Shown piece after piece: positions 1 to 6,913 of a stretch of DNA of 14,160 nucleotides (positions are counted from its first letter, which is position 1; every line of letters starts with the position of its first letter). The stretch is from Halolactibacillus sp051746745. GTDB lineage: Bacteria; Bacillota; Bacilli; Bacillales; Amphibacillaceae. The position numbers and the translations under genes are program-made. Location of the stretch: positions 1 to 14,160 of the forward strand of contig JBNJFJ010000050.1 of the NCBI GenBank assembly GCA_051746745.1, written 5' to 3'. A model generated the notes under the pieces. It was not told where the DNA came from. It was given only the letters and a program-made list of their open reading frames with translations, and made no database searches.

Positions 1-1
1 C

Positions 2-1249
2 GTGACTGGTGCGGCGGCAGCGACATATGCCGGACCTGGCTTAATTTTTTCATTTATTATCGCCGGCTTTGTCATTTTTCTTATGGGACTTTGTTATGCG
101 GAACTCGCCAGTCGTTATCCAGTCGTCGGTGGACCATATGCCTATATGCTCCAAATTGCCGGTAAGCGTTTAGCTTGGGTTGCGGGTTGGTATACGATTT
201 GGGAATACTTACTCGCCAGCGCCTCTGTAGCATCTGGGTGGTCAGGCTATGTGAATGGTTTTTTAAACGGCTTAGGTGTTGGTTTACCGGTGATGTTTCA
301 AGCCTCTTTTAATCCAGGACAAGGCACTTATATCGATTTAATTGCTGTGTCGATGACACTGCTCGTAACGTGGCTTGTGTCATTTGAGGCAAAGAAAGCC
401 TTGCGTCTTAATAACTTTATGTTTTTTATTAAGTTTGGAATTATTGCGTTATTCATCATTGTTGGTATCTTTTTCGTTGAACCAAGTAACTGGCAACCGT
501 TAATGCCGTTTGGCTTCTCAGGTGTTGCGAGTGGTGCGGCGTTATTGTTTTTCGCGTTTTTAGGGTTTGATTCCATTTCCATGGCCGCTGAAGAAGTAAA
601 GAACCCACAAAAAAGTTTACCTTTAGGGATCTTTTTTGCGATCGGTATATCAGCTCTTCTTTATATTTTAGTGACACTTGTCCTCACAGGCATCGTGCCA
701 TTTACTGAACTTAATGTTAAAGACCCAGTCGCTTTTGCACTTCGGTATGTTGATCAGAATGTGCTCGCAAGCATCGTCTCTGTCGGTGCGATTCTTACCT
801 TATTAACGGTACTGATTGCGATGCTTTATGGTCTAGCCCGGTTGTTATATGCGATGAGTAAAGGTGGACTTTTGCCGCGTTATATGAATCAAGTGAATAA
901 AAAAACCGGTGTTCCAACCAATGCGACATGGACAGCTGGTATTATCACTAGTATATTTACTGGCTTCATCCCACTTCAACAGTTAGCTGAAATTACAAAT
1001 TTAGTGACACTCATCGTGATGATGATGCTTGCGATTGGTGTGATTGTCATTCGTAAGCGTGAGGGAAAACCAACAGACGGTAGTTTTTATGTCCCTCTTG
1101 TTCCACTTGTACCAATTTTAGCTGTTGTCTCAACCCTTTATTTGATTTTCCAACTGTCACTACTGACTTGGATCCTCTTTTTAGTGGTGACACTGATTGG
1201 TTATATCATTTTTGCTGTCAACCAAAGAAAAACAGCGTCTACACAGTAA
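2..1249 (+). CDS. APC-family amino acid permease (5' partial)
   Basis: This is the C-terminal ~415 residues of an inner-membrane amino acid/proton transporter of the APC superfamily, closest in feel to the cationic amino acid transporter group (YfnA-like). The reading frame is open to the window edge. The first codon, GTG, is the Val of an internal VTGAAAATYAGP stretch that normally follows the first transmembrane helix, so it is not the start; about 40-50 residues are missing. About ten to eleven hydrophobic helices are visible (for example around residues 12-34, 138-160, 207-231, 255-285 and 334-350). The family signature FLGFDSISMAAEEVKNPQK at about 187-205 is intact. The gene ends in TAA and is followed by a strong terminator, so it closes its transcription unit. 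The substrate cannot be read from the sequence. Family confidence is high, specificity low. Confidence 0.9.
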   Translation: MTGAAAATYAGPGLIFSFIIAGFVIFLMGLCYAELASRYPVVGGPYAYMLQIAGKRLAWVAGWYTIWEYLLASASVASGWSGYVNGFLNGLGVGLPVMFQASFNPGQGTYIDLIAVSMTLLVTWLVSFEAKKALRLNNFMFFIKFGIIALFIIVGIFFVEPSNWQPLMPFGFSGVASGAALLFFAFLGFDSISMAAEEVKNPQKSLPLGIFFAIGISALLYILVTLVLTGIVPFTELNVKDPVAFALRYVDQNVLASIVSVGAILTLLTVLIAMLYGLARLLYAMSKGGLLPRYMNQVNKKTGVPTNATWTAGIITSIFTGFIPLQQLAEITNLVTLIVMMMLAIGVIVIRKREGKPTDGSFYVPLVPLVPILAVVSTLYLIFQLSLLTWILFLVVTLIGYIIFAVNQRKTASTQ

Positions 1250-1283
1250 GTAGTTATATGTCGTTCACTCGATTATCATCATT

Positions 1284-1319
1284 AAAAAGCCCTTCTTCCA
1301 TGATGAAGAAGGGCTTTTT
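1284..1319. terminator. Bidirectional rho-independent terminator
   Basis: A perfect 15-bp stem (1284-1298 with 1305-1319) has a 6-nt loop, with A5 at the 5' edge and T5 at the 3' edge. It therefore works in either direction and serves the permease (+) and the convergent peptidyl-prolyl isomerase gene (-). Confidence 0.93.
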
Positions 1320-1357
1320 GCCGTTTTATTTTATGATAAGCGATTATGTAGTAGCGC

Positions 1358-2035
1358 TTATTTTTTTAACGGATCCGGGTAGTCGACACCTTTTGTATCG
1401 ACTGTTATTGTTTCAATTTGTTGTTCTTCAACCGGAGCATCATTTTGATCTGTCTCTGTTGTCGCAAGTTTATTAACAACATCCATTCCTTCGATAACTT
1501 TACCGAACCCAGCGTATTCGCCGTCTAAATGCGTTGATGTTTTATGCATAATAAAAAACTGTGAACCGGCTGAGTCTGGTGATTGTGATCGTGCCATTGA
1601 AATGACACCCGGTTCATGAAGTAAGTCATTATCAAAGCCATTCGACTCGAATTCACCTGGGATAGAGTAGTCAGGTCCACCTAGGCCATTCCCTAGTGGA
1701 TCGCCACCTTGAATCATAAAATCTTTAATAATACGGTGAAAAATCACCCCATCATAGAATCCAGTTTCTGCGAGAGAGATAAAGTTTGCCACTGTATTTG
1801 GTGCCGTATTAGGATACAGTTCTAATTGTATTGTCTCATCTGTTGTGAGTTCAATTGTTGCGACGGGGTTGTCCGTCACTTCTGGATACGTGTCATAAAA
1901 GTTAGTTTGTTCTGCTTCAAAGGTAAGCGTATCTCCTGCTGTTTCTTCTGTTGATTCATCAGATGGTGTGTCTGCACATCCAATAAGAATCGTCATCATC
2001 GCGATGGACGAAAGTAGTAAGATAATTTTTTTCAT
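1358..2035 (-). CDS. Cyclophilin-type peptidyl-prolyl cis-trans isomerase lipoprotein
   Basis: The 225-residue product probably catalyses cis-trans isomerisation of Xaa-Pro bonds in exported proteins on the outer face of the membrane. The start is the ATG giving MKKIILLL, chosen because GCAGGAGGAA sits just upstream and a lipoprotein signal peptide follows. That signal has hydrophobic residues 4-18 and the lipobox LIGC with the lipidated Cys at 20. A short acidic linker (21-40) leads to the cyclophilin domain, about 55-215. Family motifs are present: FHRIIKDFMIQGGDP (99-113, with the catalytic Arg at 101), GSQFFIMHK (157-165) and LDGEYAGFGKV (170-180). The Trp typical of cyclosporin-sensitive cyclophilins is absent from the last motif, as is common in bacterial members. 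The gene converges on the permease and diverges from the amidase. The fold is secure; the client proteins are unknown. Confidence 0.93.
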   Translation of the reverse strand: MKKIILLLSSIAMMTILIGCADTPSDESTEETAGDTLTFEAEQTNFYDTYPEVTDNPVATIELTTDETIQLELYPNTAPNTVANFISLAETGFYDGVIFHRIIKDFMIQGGDPLGNGLGGPDYSIPGEFESNGFDNDLLHEPGVISMARSQSPDSAGSQFFIMHKTSTHLDGEYAGFGKVIEGMDVVNKLATTETDQNDAPVEEQQIETITVDTKGVDYPDPLKK

Positions 2036-2075
2036 TGTGATTCCTCCTGCATTTGTATTCCAGAGACAGTATACC

Positions 2076-2104
2076 ATTATAACGAAAGAAAGAGAAAGGG
2101 TGAA
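2076..2104 (-). promoter_or_regulatory. Probable sigma-A promoter of the isomerase gene
   Basis: Read on the minus strand, TTCACC (2099-2104) and a consensus TATAAT (2076-2081) are separated by 17 bp. A second TATACT lies a little downstream (2068-2073). The -35 overlaps the ribosome binding site of the divergent amidase gene. No equally good plus-strand promoter was found in this 75-bp gap. Confidence 0.5.
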
Positions 2105-2110
2105 ATATTC

Positions 2111-2848
2111 ATGCGATTATTTTTAGATCCTGGGCACGGGGGGCGTGACCCTGGTGCTTGCTATAAAGAATTGAAAGAAAAAGACCTCACGTTAGCGATT
2201 GCGCTCAGAATACGTGACCAGCTAGCGCATCAAAAAGATATGGTCATCAAATTATCGCGCCATGTCGATGAGACGTGTTCATTAACTAAAAGAGTAAAGC
2301 TTGCTGAAGGCTTTAAAGCTGAGTTATATGTTTCTATTCATATTAATGCAGGGGGAGGAAGCGGTTTTGAAAGTTTCAGGTATCTTACTACCGGGAAAGA
2401 AACTGCTAAGATTCATCAATTATTTCATCGAGCGATGATCGAAACGTTACAAGTCACTGACCGCGGGTTAAAGCGAGGGGACTTTTATGTGTTGAGACAA
2501 ACATCGATGCCTGCAGTGTTAACGGAATCACTGTTTATTGATCATCCACTTGATTATGACAGCTTAATAAAACCATCAATGATTGATCGTATTGTAAAAG
2601 CTCATGTTGCAGCGATCTTACGTATTAAAAACAATAGCGTGAATAGAAGCAGTTGGGTGTGTGGTTCATTTAAAAGTGAAGTACTCGCACGAAAAAGAGA
2701 ACTCGAATTAATAGCGGCAGGTTTTTTAGTGCATATGGAACCAGTAAGTGTGAAAGGTAACGCGTTTTATCGGGTGATTGTTAATGAAACTGGAGATACA
2801 AAAGTAAAATTACAGTTGTTAGGCTACGATGCGTTTAAACTAACTTAA
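2111..2848 (+). CDS. CwlC-like N-acetylmuramoyl-L-alanine amidase with SPOR domain
   Basis: This zinc amidase would cleave the bond between N-acetylmuramic acid and L-alanine in peptidoglycan. Residues 1-172 form an Amidase_3 domain. It shows DPGHGG (6-11, zinc ligand His9), Glu23 as the probable second ligand, SIHINAGGGSGFE (75-87, zinc ligand His77) and VLTESLF (136-142, catalytic Glu139). Residues 182-244 (WVCGSFKSEVLA, then AFYRVIV) fit one SPOR repeat, which binds glycan strands stripped of stem peptides. The protein starts directly with the catalytic domain and has no signal peptide. That length (245 residues) and layout match B. subtilis CwlC, a mother-cell lysis enzyme, although CwlC carries more SPOR sequence. 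AAAGGGTG lies about 8 bases before the ATG. A prophage lysin is the alternative, but no phage genes are nearby. Enzyme class is confident; the sporulation role is inferred. Confidence 0.9.
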   Translation: MRLFLDPGHGGRDPGACYKELKEKDLTLAIALRIRDQLAHQKDMVIKLSRHVDETCSLTKRVKLAEGFKAELYVSIHINAGGGSGFESFRYLTTGKETAKIHQLFHRAMIETLQVTDRGLKRGDFYVLRQTSMPAVLTESLFIDHPLDYDSLIKPSMIDRIVKAHVAAILRIKNNSVNRSSWVCGSFKSEVLARKRELELIAAGFLVHMEPVSVKGNAFYRVIVNETGDTKVKLQLLGYDAFKLT

Positions 2849-2884
2849 TCGCGCTTCACAAAAAAATCAATAAAAGTAAAAAAA

Positions 2885-2920
2885 CAGGGCCATTGGCAAA
2901 CACCAATGATCCTGCTTTTT
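2885..2920. terminator. Terminator shared by the amidase gene and lexA
   Basis: CAGG and CATTGG (2885-2896) pair with CCAATG and CCTG (2903-2914), with one imperfect step, closing a 6-nt loop. A-rich sequence lies on the 5' side and T5 on the 3' side, so it can stop transcription from both directions. The lexA stop codon sits at its right edge. Confidence 0.85.
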
Positions 2921-3542
2921 ATTTAATGTGGCGATATAAGCCAACCAATTTACCTAATACAGTAATGTTTTTATAGAGAAGAGGTTCCATATTTGAGTTT
3001 TCAGGTTGCAAGCGAATATGGTCTTTTTCTTTAAAGAACCGTTTGACTGTTGCTTCTCCGTCGTCTGTGAGTGCAACGATAATATCGCCATTGTTGGCAG
3101 TGTTTTGCTGTCTGACAATAACCACATCTCGGTTGTGAATGCCTGCTTCTATCATACTGTCACCTTCAATCGTTAAGGCGAAGGTATTCGTTTCCGTGTT
3201 TGTTAAGTATGATGGGATTGGAATAAATTCATCAATATTTTCAATCGCGGTGATTGGAAGTCCGGCGGTTACTTTCCCGATATGGGGCGCATAAGCCACT
3301 TCACTCCGCATCTTCGGATTCATTTCTGTTCCGTCAACGATTTCAATCGTCCTTGGTTTAGTCGGGTCACGTCGAATATAGCCTTTTTTCTCCATACGAG
3401 CGAGATGACCATGGGTTGTTGATGTCGAAGATAAACCAACAGCCTCACCAATTTCTCTTACAGAAGGTGGGTAGTTTTTCGTTGCTTGATAATGTTTAAT
3501 ATAATTAAGGATCGCTTCTTGACGTTTTGATAGGGTATCCAT
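2919..3542 (-). CDS. lexA: LexA, SOS transcriptional repressor
   Basis: LexA (called DinR in Bacillus) represses DNA-damage genes and destroys itself by autocleavage when RecA filaments form. All 207 residues, the usual length, are present. Residues 1-65 hold the winged helix-turn-helix (SVREIGEAVGLSSTSTTHGHL). The self-cleavage bond is Ala93-Gly94 in VTAGLP. Ser129 in EGDSM and Lys167 in ATVKRF are the catalytic dyad of the peptidase domain. The ATG is preceded by GGAGGGACA. It is transcribed divergently from yneB, with a consensus LexA box overlapping its own -35 region, so it is autoregulated. No key residue is missing. Confidence 0.98.
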   Translation of the reverse strand: MDTLSKRQEAILNYIKHYQATKNYPPSVREIGEAVGLSSTSTTHGHLARMEKKGYIRRDPTKPRTIEIVDGTEMNPKMRSEVAYAPHIGKVTAGLPITAIENIDEFIPIPSYLTNTETNTFALTIEGDSMIEAGIHNRDVVIVRQQNTANNGDIIVALTDDGEATVKRFFKEKDHIRLQPENSNMEPLLYKNITVLGKLVGLYRHIK

Positions 3543-3570
3543 TCATTGTCCCTCCAATCAATTTTAGTTA

Positions 3571-3600
3571 AGTATACCATAATAAAGTAACGTAAATCAA
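3571..3600 (-). promoter_or_regulatory. lexA promoter
   Basis: On the minus strand TTGATT (3595-3600) and TATACT (3571-3576) are 18 bp apart and upstream of the lexA ribosome binding site. The LexA box at 3598-3611 overlaps the -35 element, which explains autorepression. Confidence 0.7.
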
Positions 3601-3611
3601 ACGTTTGTTCG
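3598..3611 (-). promoter_or_regulatory. LexA (DinR) box
   Basis: Minus-strand reading is CGAACAAACGTTTG, matching the Bacillus LexA operator consensus CGAACRNRYGTTYG at every position. It lies between the divergent lexA and yneB starts, over the lexA -35 and just upstream of the yneB -35. Confidence 0.92.
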
Positions 3612-3618
3612 AAAAACA

Positions 3619-3648
3619 TTGACACCGAACAAACCATTTGGCTACACT
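3619..3648 (+). promoter_or_regulatory. yneB-ynzC promoter with a degenerate second LexA site
   Basis: A consensus TTGACA (3619-3624) and TACACT (3643-3648) are separated by 18 bp. The spacer contains CGAACAAAC (3626-3634), identical to the left nine bases of the LexA box at 3598-3611, but the expected right half at 3635-3639 is degenerate. The -35 lies between the two copies, so LexA bound at either would be expected to block RNA polymerase. Confidence 0.68.
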
Positions 3649-3686
3649 AAAATAGAAAATATGTTTCCATAAAAGAAGGTGTAAAA

Positions 3687-4349
3687 ATGCGGGTAATTAT
3701 TTACTGTCGGGTTAGCACAACCAAGGATGAGCAGGCCTCATCATTACTCAGACAAAAACAAGAGTTATTAGCGCTAGCTGAACATAAACAGATGGTGGTT
3801 GTTGATACGATCCAAGAGAAGGTAAGTGGGTATACAATCGAACGCGACGGTTTATTGTCATTATTTGATCAATGCCAAACGGGTAACGTCGATGCTGTGC
3901 TCGTTCAAGATGAAACGCGGCTAGGGCGCGGAGAAACGAAAATCGCAATCTTTCATCAGTTAAAAAAATCCGGTGTAAAGATCTTTACTCAATCTCAAAC
4001 CGGGGAATTTCAACTGTCAGAATCAGATCGCATGGTGTTAGAGATTGTTGGAATTGTTGAAGAATACCAGCGGAAAATCCATAATCTAAAAATTAAACGT
4101 GGGATGAAAAAAGCCGTACAAAATGGTTACCATCCAGAGAAAAACTTAACGAAGATTGACCAATCGAAAGGGCGTGATAAAAAAACATTCCCGGTTGAAG
4201 AGGTCGTTAGGTTAAGAAATAATGGGTTAACATTCAAAGATATTTCGCTTACCTTGCGTGGTTTAGGGTATAATATATCTAAGGCTACCGTCCATCGTCG
4301 GTATCAAGAATACCTCTCGCTTGCAGAAAACGGTGAAGATTCGTTATGA
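3687..4349 (+). CDS. yneB: YneB-type serine recombinase (resolvase family)
   Basis: The 220-residue protein belongs to the resolvase/invertase family, which cuts and rejoins DNA through a phosphoserine link. Residues 1-140 form the catalytic domain: YCRVSTTKDE contains the nucleophile Ser10, and DETRLGRG (about 75-82) holds the conserved arginines. EIVGIVEEYQRKIHNLKIKRGMKKA (about 118-142) is the long arm helix. A C-terminal helix-turn-helix spans about 170-205 (VVRLRNNGLTFKDISLTLRGLGYNISKATVHRRY). The ATG at 3687 has GAAGGTG 5 bases upstream. In B. subtilis yneB lies in the lexA-yneA-yneB-ynzC block and is SOS-induced; here it is the first gene under the divergent promoter. No repeat resembling a res or att site was found nearby. 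Its DNA target and biological role are unknown. It is followed by ynzC after 40 bases. Confidence 0.93.
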   Translation: MRVIIYCRVSTTKDEQASSLLRQKQELLALAEHKQMVVVDTIQEKVSGYTIERDGLLSLFDQCQTGNVDAVLVQDETRLGRGETKIAIFHQLKKSGVKIFTQSQTGEFQLSESDRMVLEIVGIVEEYQRKIHNLKIKRGMKKAVQNGYHPEKNLTKIDQSKGRDKKTFPVEEVVRLRNNGLTFKDISLTLRGLGYNISKATVHRRYQEYLSLAENGEDSL

Positions 4350-4389
4350 TAGACATAGTGAAAATCATCAAATTAAGGAGATTTAAAAT

Positions 4390-4614
4390 ATGCTATCACA
4401 AGAAAAGTTAGCTCGCATTAATACTTTAGCTAAAAAAGCTAAAGCAGAGGGCTTATCAAATGAGGAAAAAGAAGAACAACAAGTCTTAAGAGAAGAGTAC
4501 TTAAAAAACGTAAGAAAGTCCTTTAAAAACCAATTTAAAGGGATGACCATCGTTGATCCGAATGGAGATGATGTTACACCCCAAAAAATCAAGGACTTAC
4601 GGTCAAAAAATTAA
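4390..4614 (+). CDS. ynzC: YnzC-like DUF896 small protein
   Basis: The 74-residue soluble protein matches the DUF896 (YnzC/YnzH) family of small helical-hairpin proteins. The opening KLARINTLAKKAKAEGLSNEE (about 6-26) and the second helix, EEYLKNVRKSFKNQFKGM (35-52), are characteristic. The short C-terminal tail around GDDVTPQKIKDLR is also typical. AAGGAGA (4375-4381) lies 8 bases before the ATG. It follows yneB after 40 bases with no promoter or terminator between them, so it should be co-transcribed and SOS-induced with it. The molecular function of the family is not established; the conserved link with lexA and yneB is the best clue. Confidence 0.92.
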   Translation: MLSQEKLARINTLAKKAKAEGLSNEEKEEQQVLREEYLKNVRKSFKNQFKGMTIVDPNGDDVTPQKIKDLRSKN

Positions 4615-4630
4615 GATAATTCATTAAAAT

Positions 4631-4688
4631 GTACAATTATGTCTTGTGTAAATAGCGTTTTCATTATAGGATATAAATTGTACGTACA
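4631..4688. repeat. Inverted repeat and palindrome flanking the tkt promoter
   Basis: GTACAATT (4631-4638) is repeated in inverted orientation as AATTGTAC (4676-4683), one arm upstream of the -35 and one at the predicted transcript start. The right arm runs into a perfect 10-bp palindrome TGTACGTACA (4679-4688). The arrangement resembles a pair of operators bridging the promoter; the cognate regulator is not known. Confidence 0.5.
4644..4672 (+). promoter_or_regulatory. Probable tkt promoter
   Basis: TTGTGT (4644-4649) and TAGGAT (4667-4672) are 17 bp apart, placing the transcript start near 4679. TATAGG at 4665 is an alternative -10 with a short spacer. Both elements are imperfect, but no better promoter lies between ynzC and tkt. 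Confidence 0.45.
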
Positions 4689-4728
4689 TATTAACCTATG
4701 TATGAATCCAGAAAGGGGTTTAAGAAGT

Positions 4729-6726
4729 ATGACAAATCAAGTACAACAAACATCAATCAATGCCATTCGTACACTATCAATCGATGCGATCCAAAAGGCA
4801 AACTCAGGACACCCAGGTTTACCAATGGGGGCAGCGCCAATGGCGTACACATTATGGACAGAGTTTATGAACCAAAATCCAAAGCATTCAAAATGGTTCG
4901 ATCGTGACCGGTTTGTATTATCTGCTGGACACGGTTCAATGTTACTTTACTCATTACTACACTTATCAGGGTTTAACCTAGGTATTGACGACCTTAAGAA
5001 CTTCCGTCAATTAGGCTCACATACACCTGGACACCCTGAAGTGACAGATACAGACGGTGTTGAAGCAACAACAGGTCCTTTAGGACAAGGGATTGCGATG
5101 ACGGTCGGTATGGCGATGGCAGAAGCACATCTTGCCGCAAAGTATAACCGTGATGATTTCAATATTGTGGATCACTATAGCTATGCGCTTGTCGGTGACG
5201 GTGACCTTATGGAAGGTATTTCACATGAGGCTGCTTCACTTGCCGGACACTTAGGTTTAGGTAAATTAATCGTCCTTTACGATTCAAATGATATTTCACT
5301 AGATGGTGATTTAGATAAATCATTCTCTGAATCTGTTGAAAAACGCTTCGAATCATATAACTGGCAAGTCATTCGTGTGGATGACGGTACAGATGTTGAA
5401 GCCATTAAAGCAGCCATTAAAGAAGCACAAGCAAATACAACTCAACCAACAATGATCGAAGTTAAAACGGTAATCGGTTACGGTTCACCAAATAAACAAG
5501 GTAAGAGCGATGCTCACGGTGCACCACTTGGTGATGACGAAATTAAACTTGTTCGTGAAAACTATAGTTGGAATCACGCACCATTTGAAGTACCAGAAGA
5601 CGTTTACCAAGACTTTGAAACAAAAGTAGCGAAACGCGGGTCAGAAGCAGAAGCTGAATGGAATAAACTGTTCGAAGATTATAAAGCGGCATACCCTGAA
5701 CTTGCAGCTGAGTTTGAATTAGCAATGAACAACGAATTACCAGAAGGATGGGCAGATGAATTACCAACATTCACACCAGGTGAAGATACACTAGCAACAC
5801 GTGCCTCAAGTGGTAAACTCGTGAATGCTTTATCAAAAGCTGTACCAAGTCTATTCGGTGGTAGTGCTGACCTTGCAGGTTCAAACAAAACACGTATGGA
5901 TGATGAAGAAGACTTTGATAAAACGAACTATGCCGGCCGTAACATTTGGTTTGGTGTACGTGAATTTGCGATGGCAGCGGCCCTTAATGGTATGGCACTA
6001 CATGGTGGCTTAAAAGTATACGGCGGAACATTCTTCGTCTTTAGTGATTACTTACGCCCAGCTGTTCGTTTATCAGCGATTCAAAAATTACCAGTGACTT
6101 ACGTGTTAACACACGATTCAATTGCGGTAGGTGAAGATGGTCCAACACACGAACCGGTTGAACAATTAGCCGCCTTCCGTGCGATGCCAGGTATTTCAGT
6201 TCTTCGTCCAGCGGATGGAAACGAAGTAGCTGCATCATGGCGCATAGCGATGGAATCAACCGATACACCATCCCTTCTTGTCTTAACGCGTCAAAACTTA
6301 CCAACGCTTAAAGGTACAAACTACGAAGGCGTGAAAAAGGGTGGTTATATCGTAAGCCCAGCCGAAAAAGCAGTCGCTGACGGTATCTTAGTTGCCGCTG
6401 GTTCTGAAGTTCAACTAGCCGTGAGTGCACAAGAAGAACTAAAAGCAAAAGGTATCGACGTTAGCGTTGTCAGTATGCCAGCTTGGGATCGTTTCGAGCA
6501 ACAAGACCAAGCATACAAAGACTCTGTCTTACCTAAAGATGTGAAGAAACGTTTGGCTGTTGAAATGGGCTCTCCACTTGGATGGGACCGTTATGTAGGT
6601 GACGAAGGTGATATCTTAGGTATCGATACATTTGGTGCTTCTGGTGAAGGTAACCAAATCATGGCACATTACGGATTTACAGTTGAAAACGTCGTAAAGC
6701 GTTTTGAAGCTGTGTTAAACAAGTAA
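4729..6726 (+). CDS. tkt: Transketolase
   Basis: Transketolase transfers two-carbon ketol units between sugar phosphates in the non-oxidative pentose phosphate pathway, using thiamine diphosphate and a divalent metal. The product has 665 residues, the usual length. SGHPG (26-30) and GHGS (67-70) are substrate- and cofactor-site motifs. GDGDLMEGISHEAASLAG (156-173) is the diphosphate/metal-binding motif. GVREFAMAA (409-417) carries the catalytic Glu412, and HDSIAVGEDGPTHEPVEQ (462-479) is the transketolase signature. The ATG at 4729 is chosen over an in-frame ATG 90 bases upstream because GAAAGGGG (4711-4718) lies about 10 bases before it and the protein then begins like other Bacillus transketolases. 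No terminator separates it from ynzC, so some SOS read-through is possible; its own promoter and a downstream terminator are present. Confidence 0.97.
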   Translation: MTNQVQQTSINAIRTLSIDAIQKANSGHPGLPMGAAPMAYTLWTEFMNQNPKHSKWFDRDRFVLSAGHGSMLLYSLLHLSGFNLGIDDLKNFRQLGSHTPGHPEVTDTDGVEATTGPLGQGIAMTVGMAMAEAHLAAKYNRDDFNIVDHYSYALVGDGDLMEGISHEAASLAGHLGLGKLIVLYDSNDISLDGDLDKSFSESVEKRFESYNWQVIRVDDGTDVEAIKAAIKEAQANTTQPTMIEVKTVIGYGSPNKQGKSDAHGAPLGDDEIKLVRENYSWNHAPFEVPEDVYQDFETKVAKRGSEAEAEWNKLFEDYKAAYPELAAEFELAMNNELPEGWADELPTFTPGEDTLATRASSGKLVNALSKAVPSLFGGSADLAGSNKTRMDDEEDFDKTNYAGRNIWFGVREFAMAAALNGMALHGGLKVYGGTFFVFSDYLRPAVRLSAIQKLPVTYVLTHDSIAVGEDGPTHEPVEQLAAFRAMPGISVLRPADGNEVAASWRIAMESTDTPSLLVLTRQNLPTLKGTNYEGVKKGGYIVSPAEKAVADGILVAAGSEVQLAVSAQEELKAKGIDVSVVSMPAWDRFEQQDQAYKDSVLPKDVKKRLAVEMGSPLGWDRYVGDEGDILGIDTFGASGEGNQIMAHYGFTVENVVKRFEAVLNK

Positions 6727-6759
6727 TTTAGCTTGAGTTATTTCGACATTAGCAATAAC

Positions 6760-6797
6760 AAAGAAGAACCCTCGAACAATCATAAGGGTTCTTCTTT
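6760..6797 (+). terminator. tkt rho-independent terminator
   Basis: A perfect 13-bp stem (6760-6772 with 6785-6797) with a 12-nt loop ends in a T-rich tract, 33 bases after the tkt stop codon. The A-rich 5' arm would allow weak function on the other strand too. Confidence 0.9.
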
Positions 6798-6850
6798 TGT
6801 TTCGTGTGGGTAAACATTCACGTCTTTAAGGGTGAGTTTAATTGTTGCTA

Positions 6851-6879
6851 TTGTAATTAAGTGAAATATTTAATATACT
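6851..6879 (+). promoter_or_regulatory. yneF promoter
   Basis: TTGTAA (6851-6856) and TATACT (6874-6879) lie exactly 17 bp apart, downstream of the tkt terminator and 35 bases before the yneF start. It makes yneF an independent unit. Confidence 0.75.
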
Positions 6880-6913
6880 AAGTAAGAAATGATTTGAAGG
6901 AGGAAGTTGAATT

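Noticed and set aside
2036..2077. Earlier minus-strand ATG adding 14 residues to the isomerase.
   Set aside because: The AGGAGG site lies between it and the next ATG, and only the later start gives a proper lipoprotein signal peptide.
4649..4663. CcpA cre-like site in the tkt promoter spacer.
   Set aside because: The right half GCGTTTTCA fits the cre consensus well but the left half does not, so the full operator is not supported.
4639..4728. In-frame 30-residue N-terminal extension of transketolase.
   Set aside because: It has no ribosome binding site, covers the probable promoter and inverted repeats, and does not resemble transketolase; the ATG at 4729 has a good GAAAGGGG upstream.
5543..6304. 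Several minus-strand open frames within tkt, and similar ones within acnA and the AAA+ gene.
   Set aside because: They have no ribosome binding sites or recognisable domains and lie opposite strongly conserved coding sequence.
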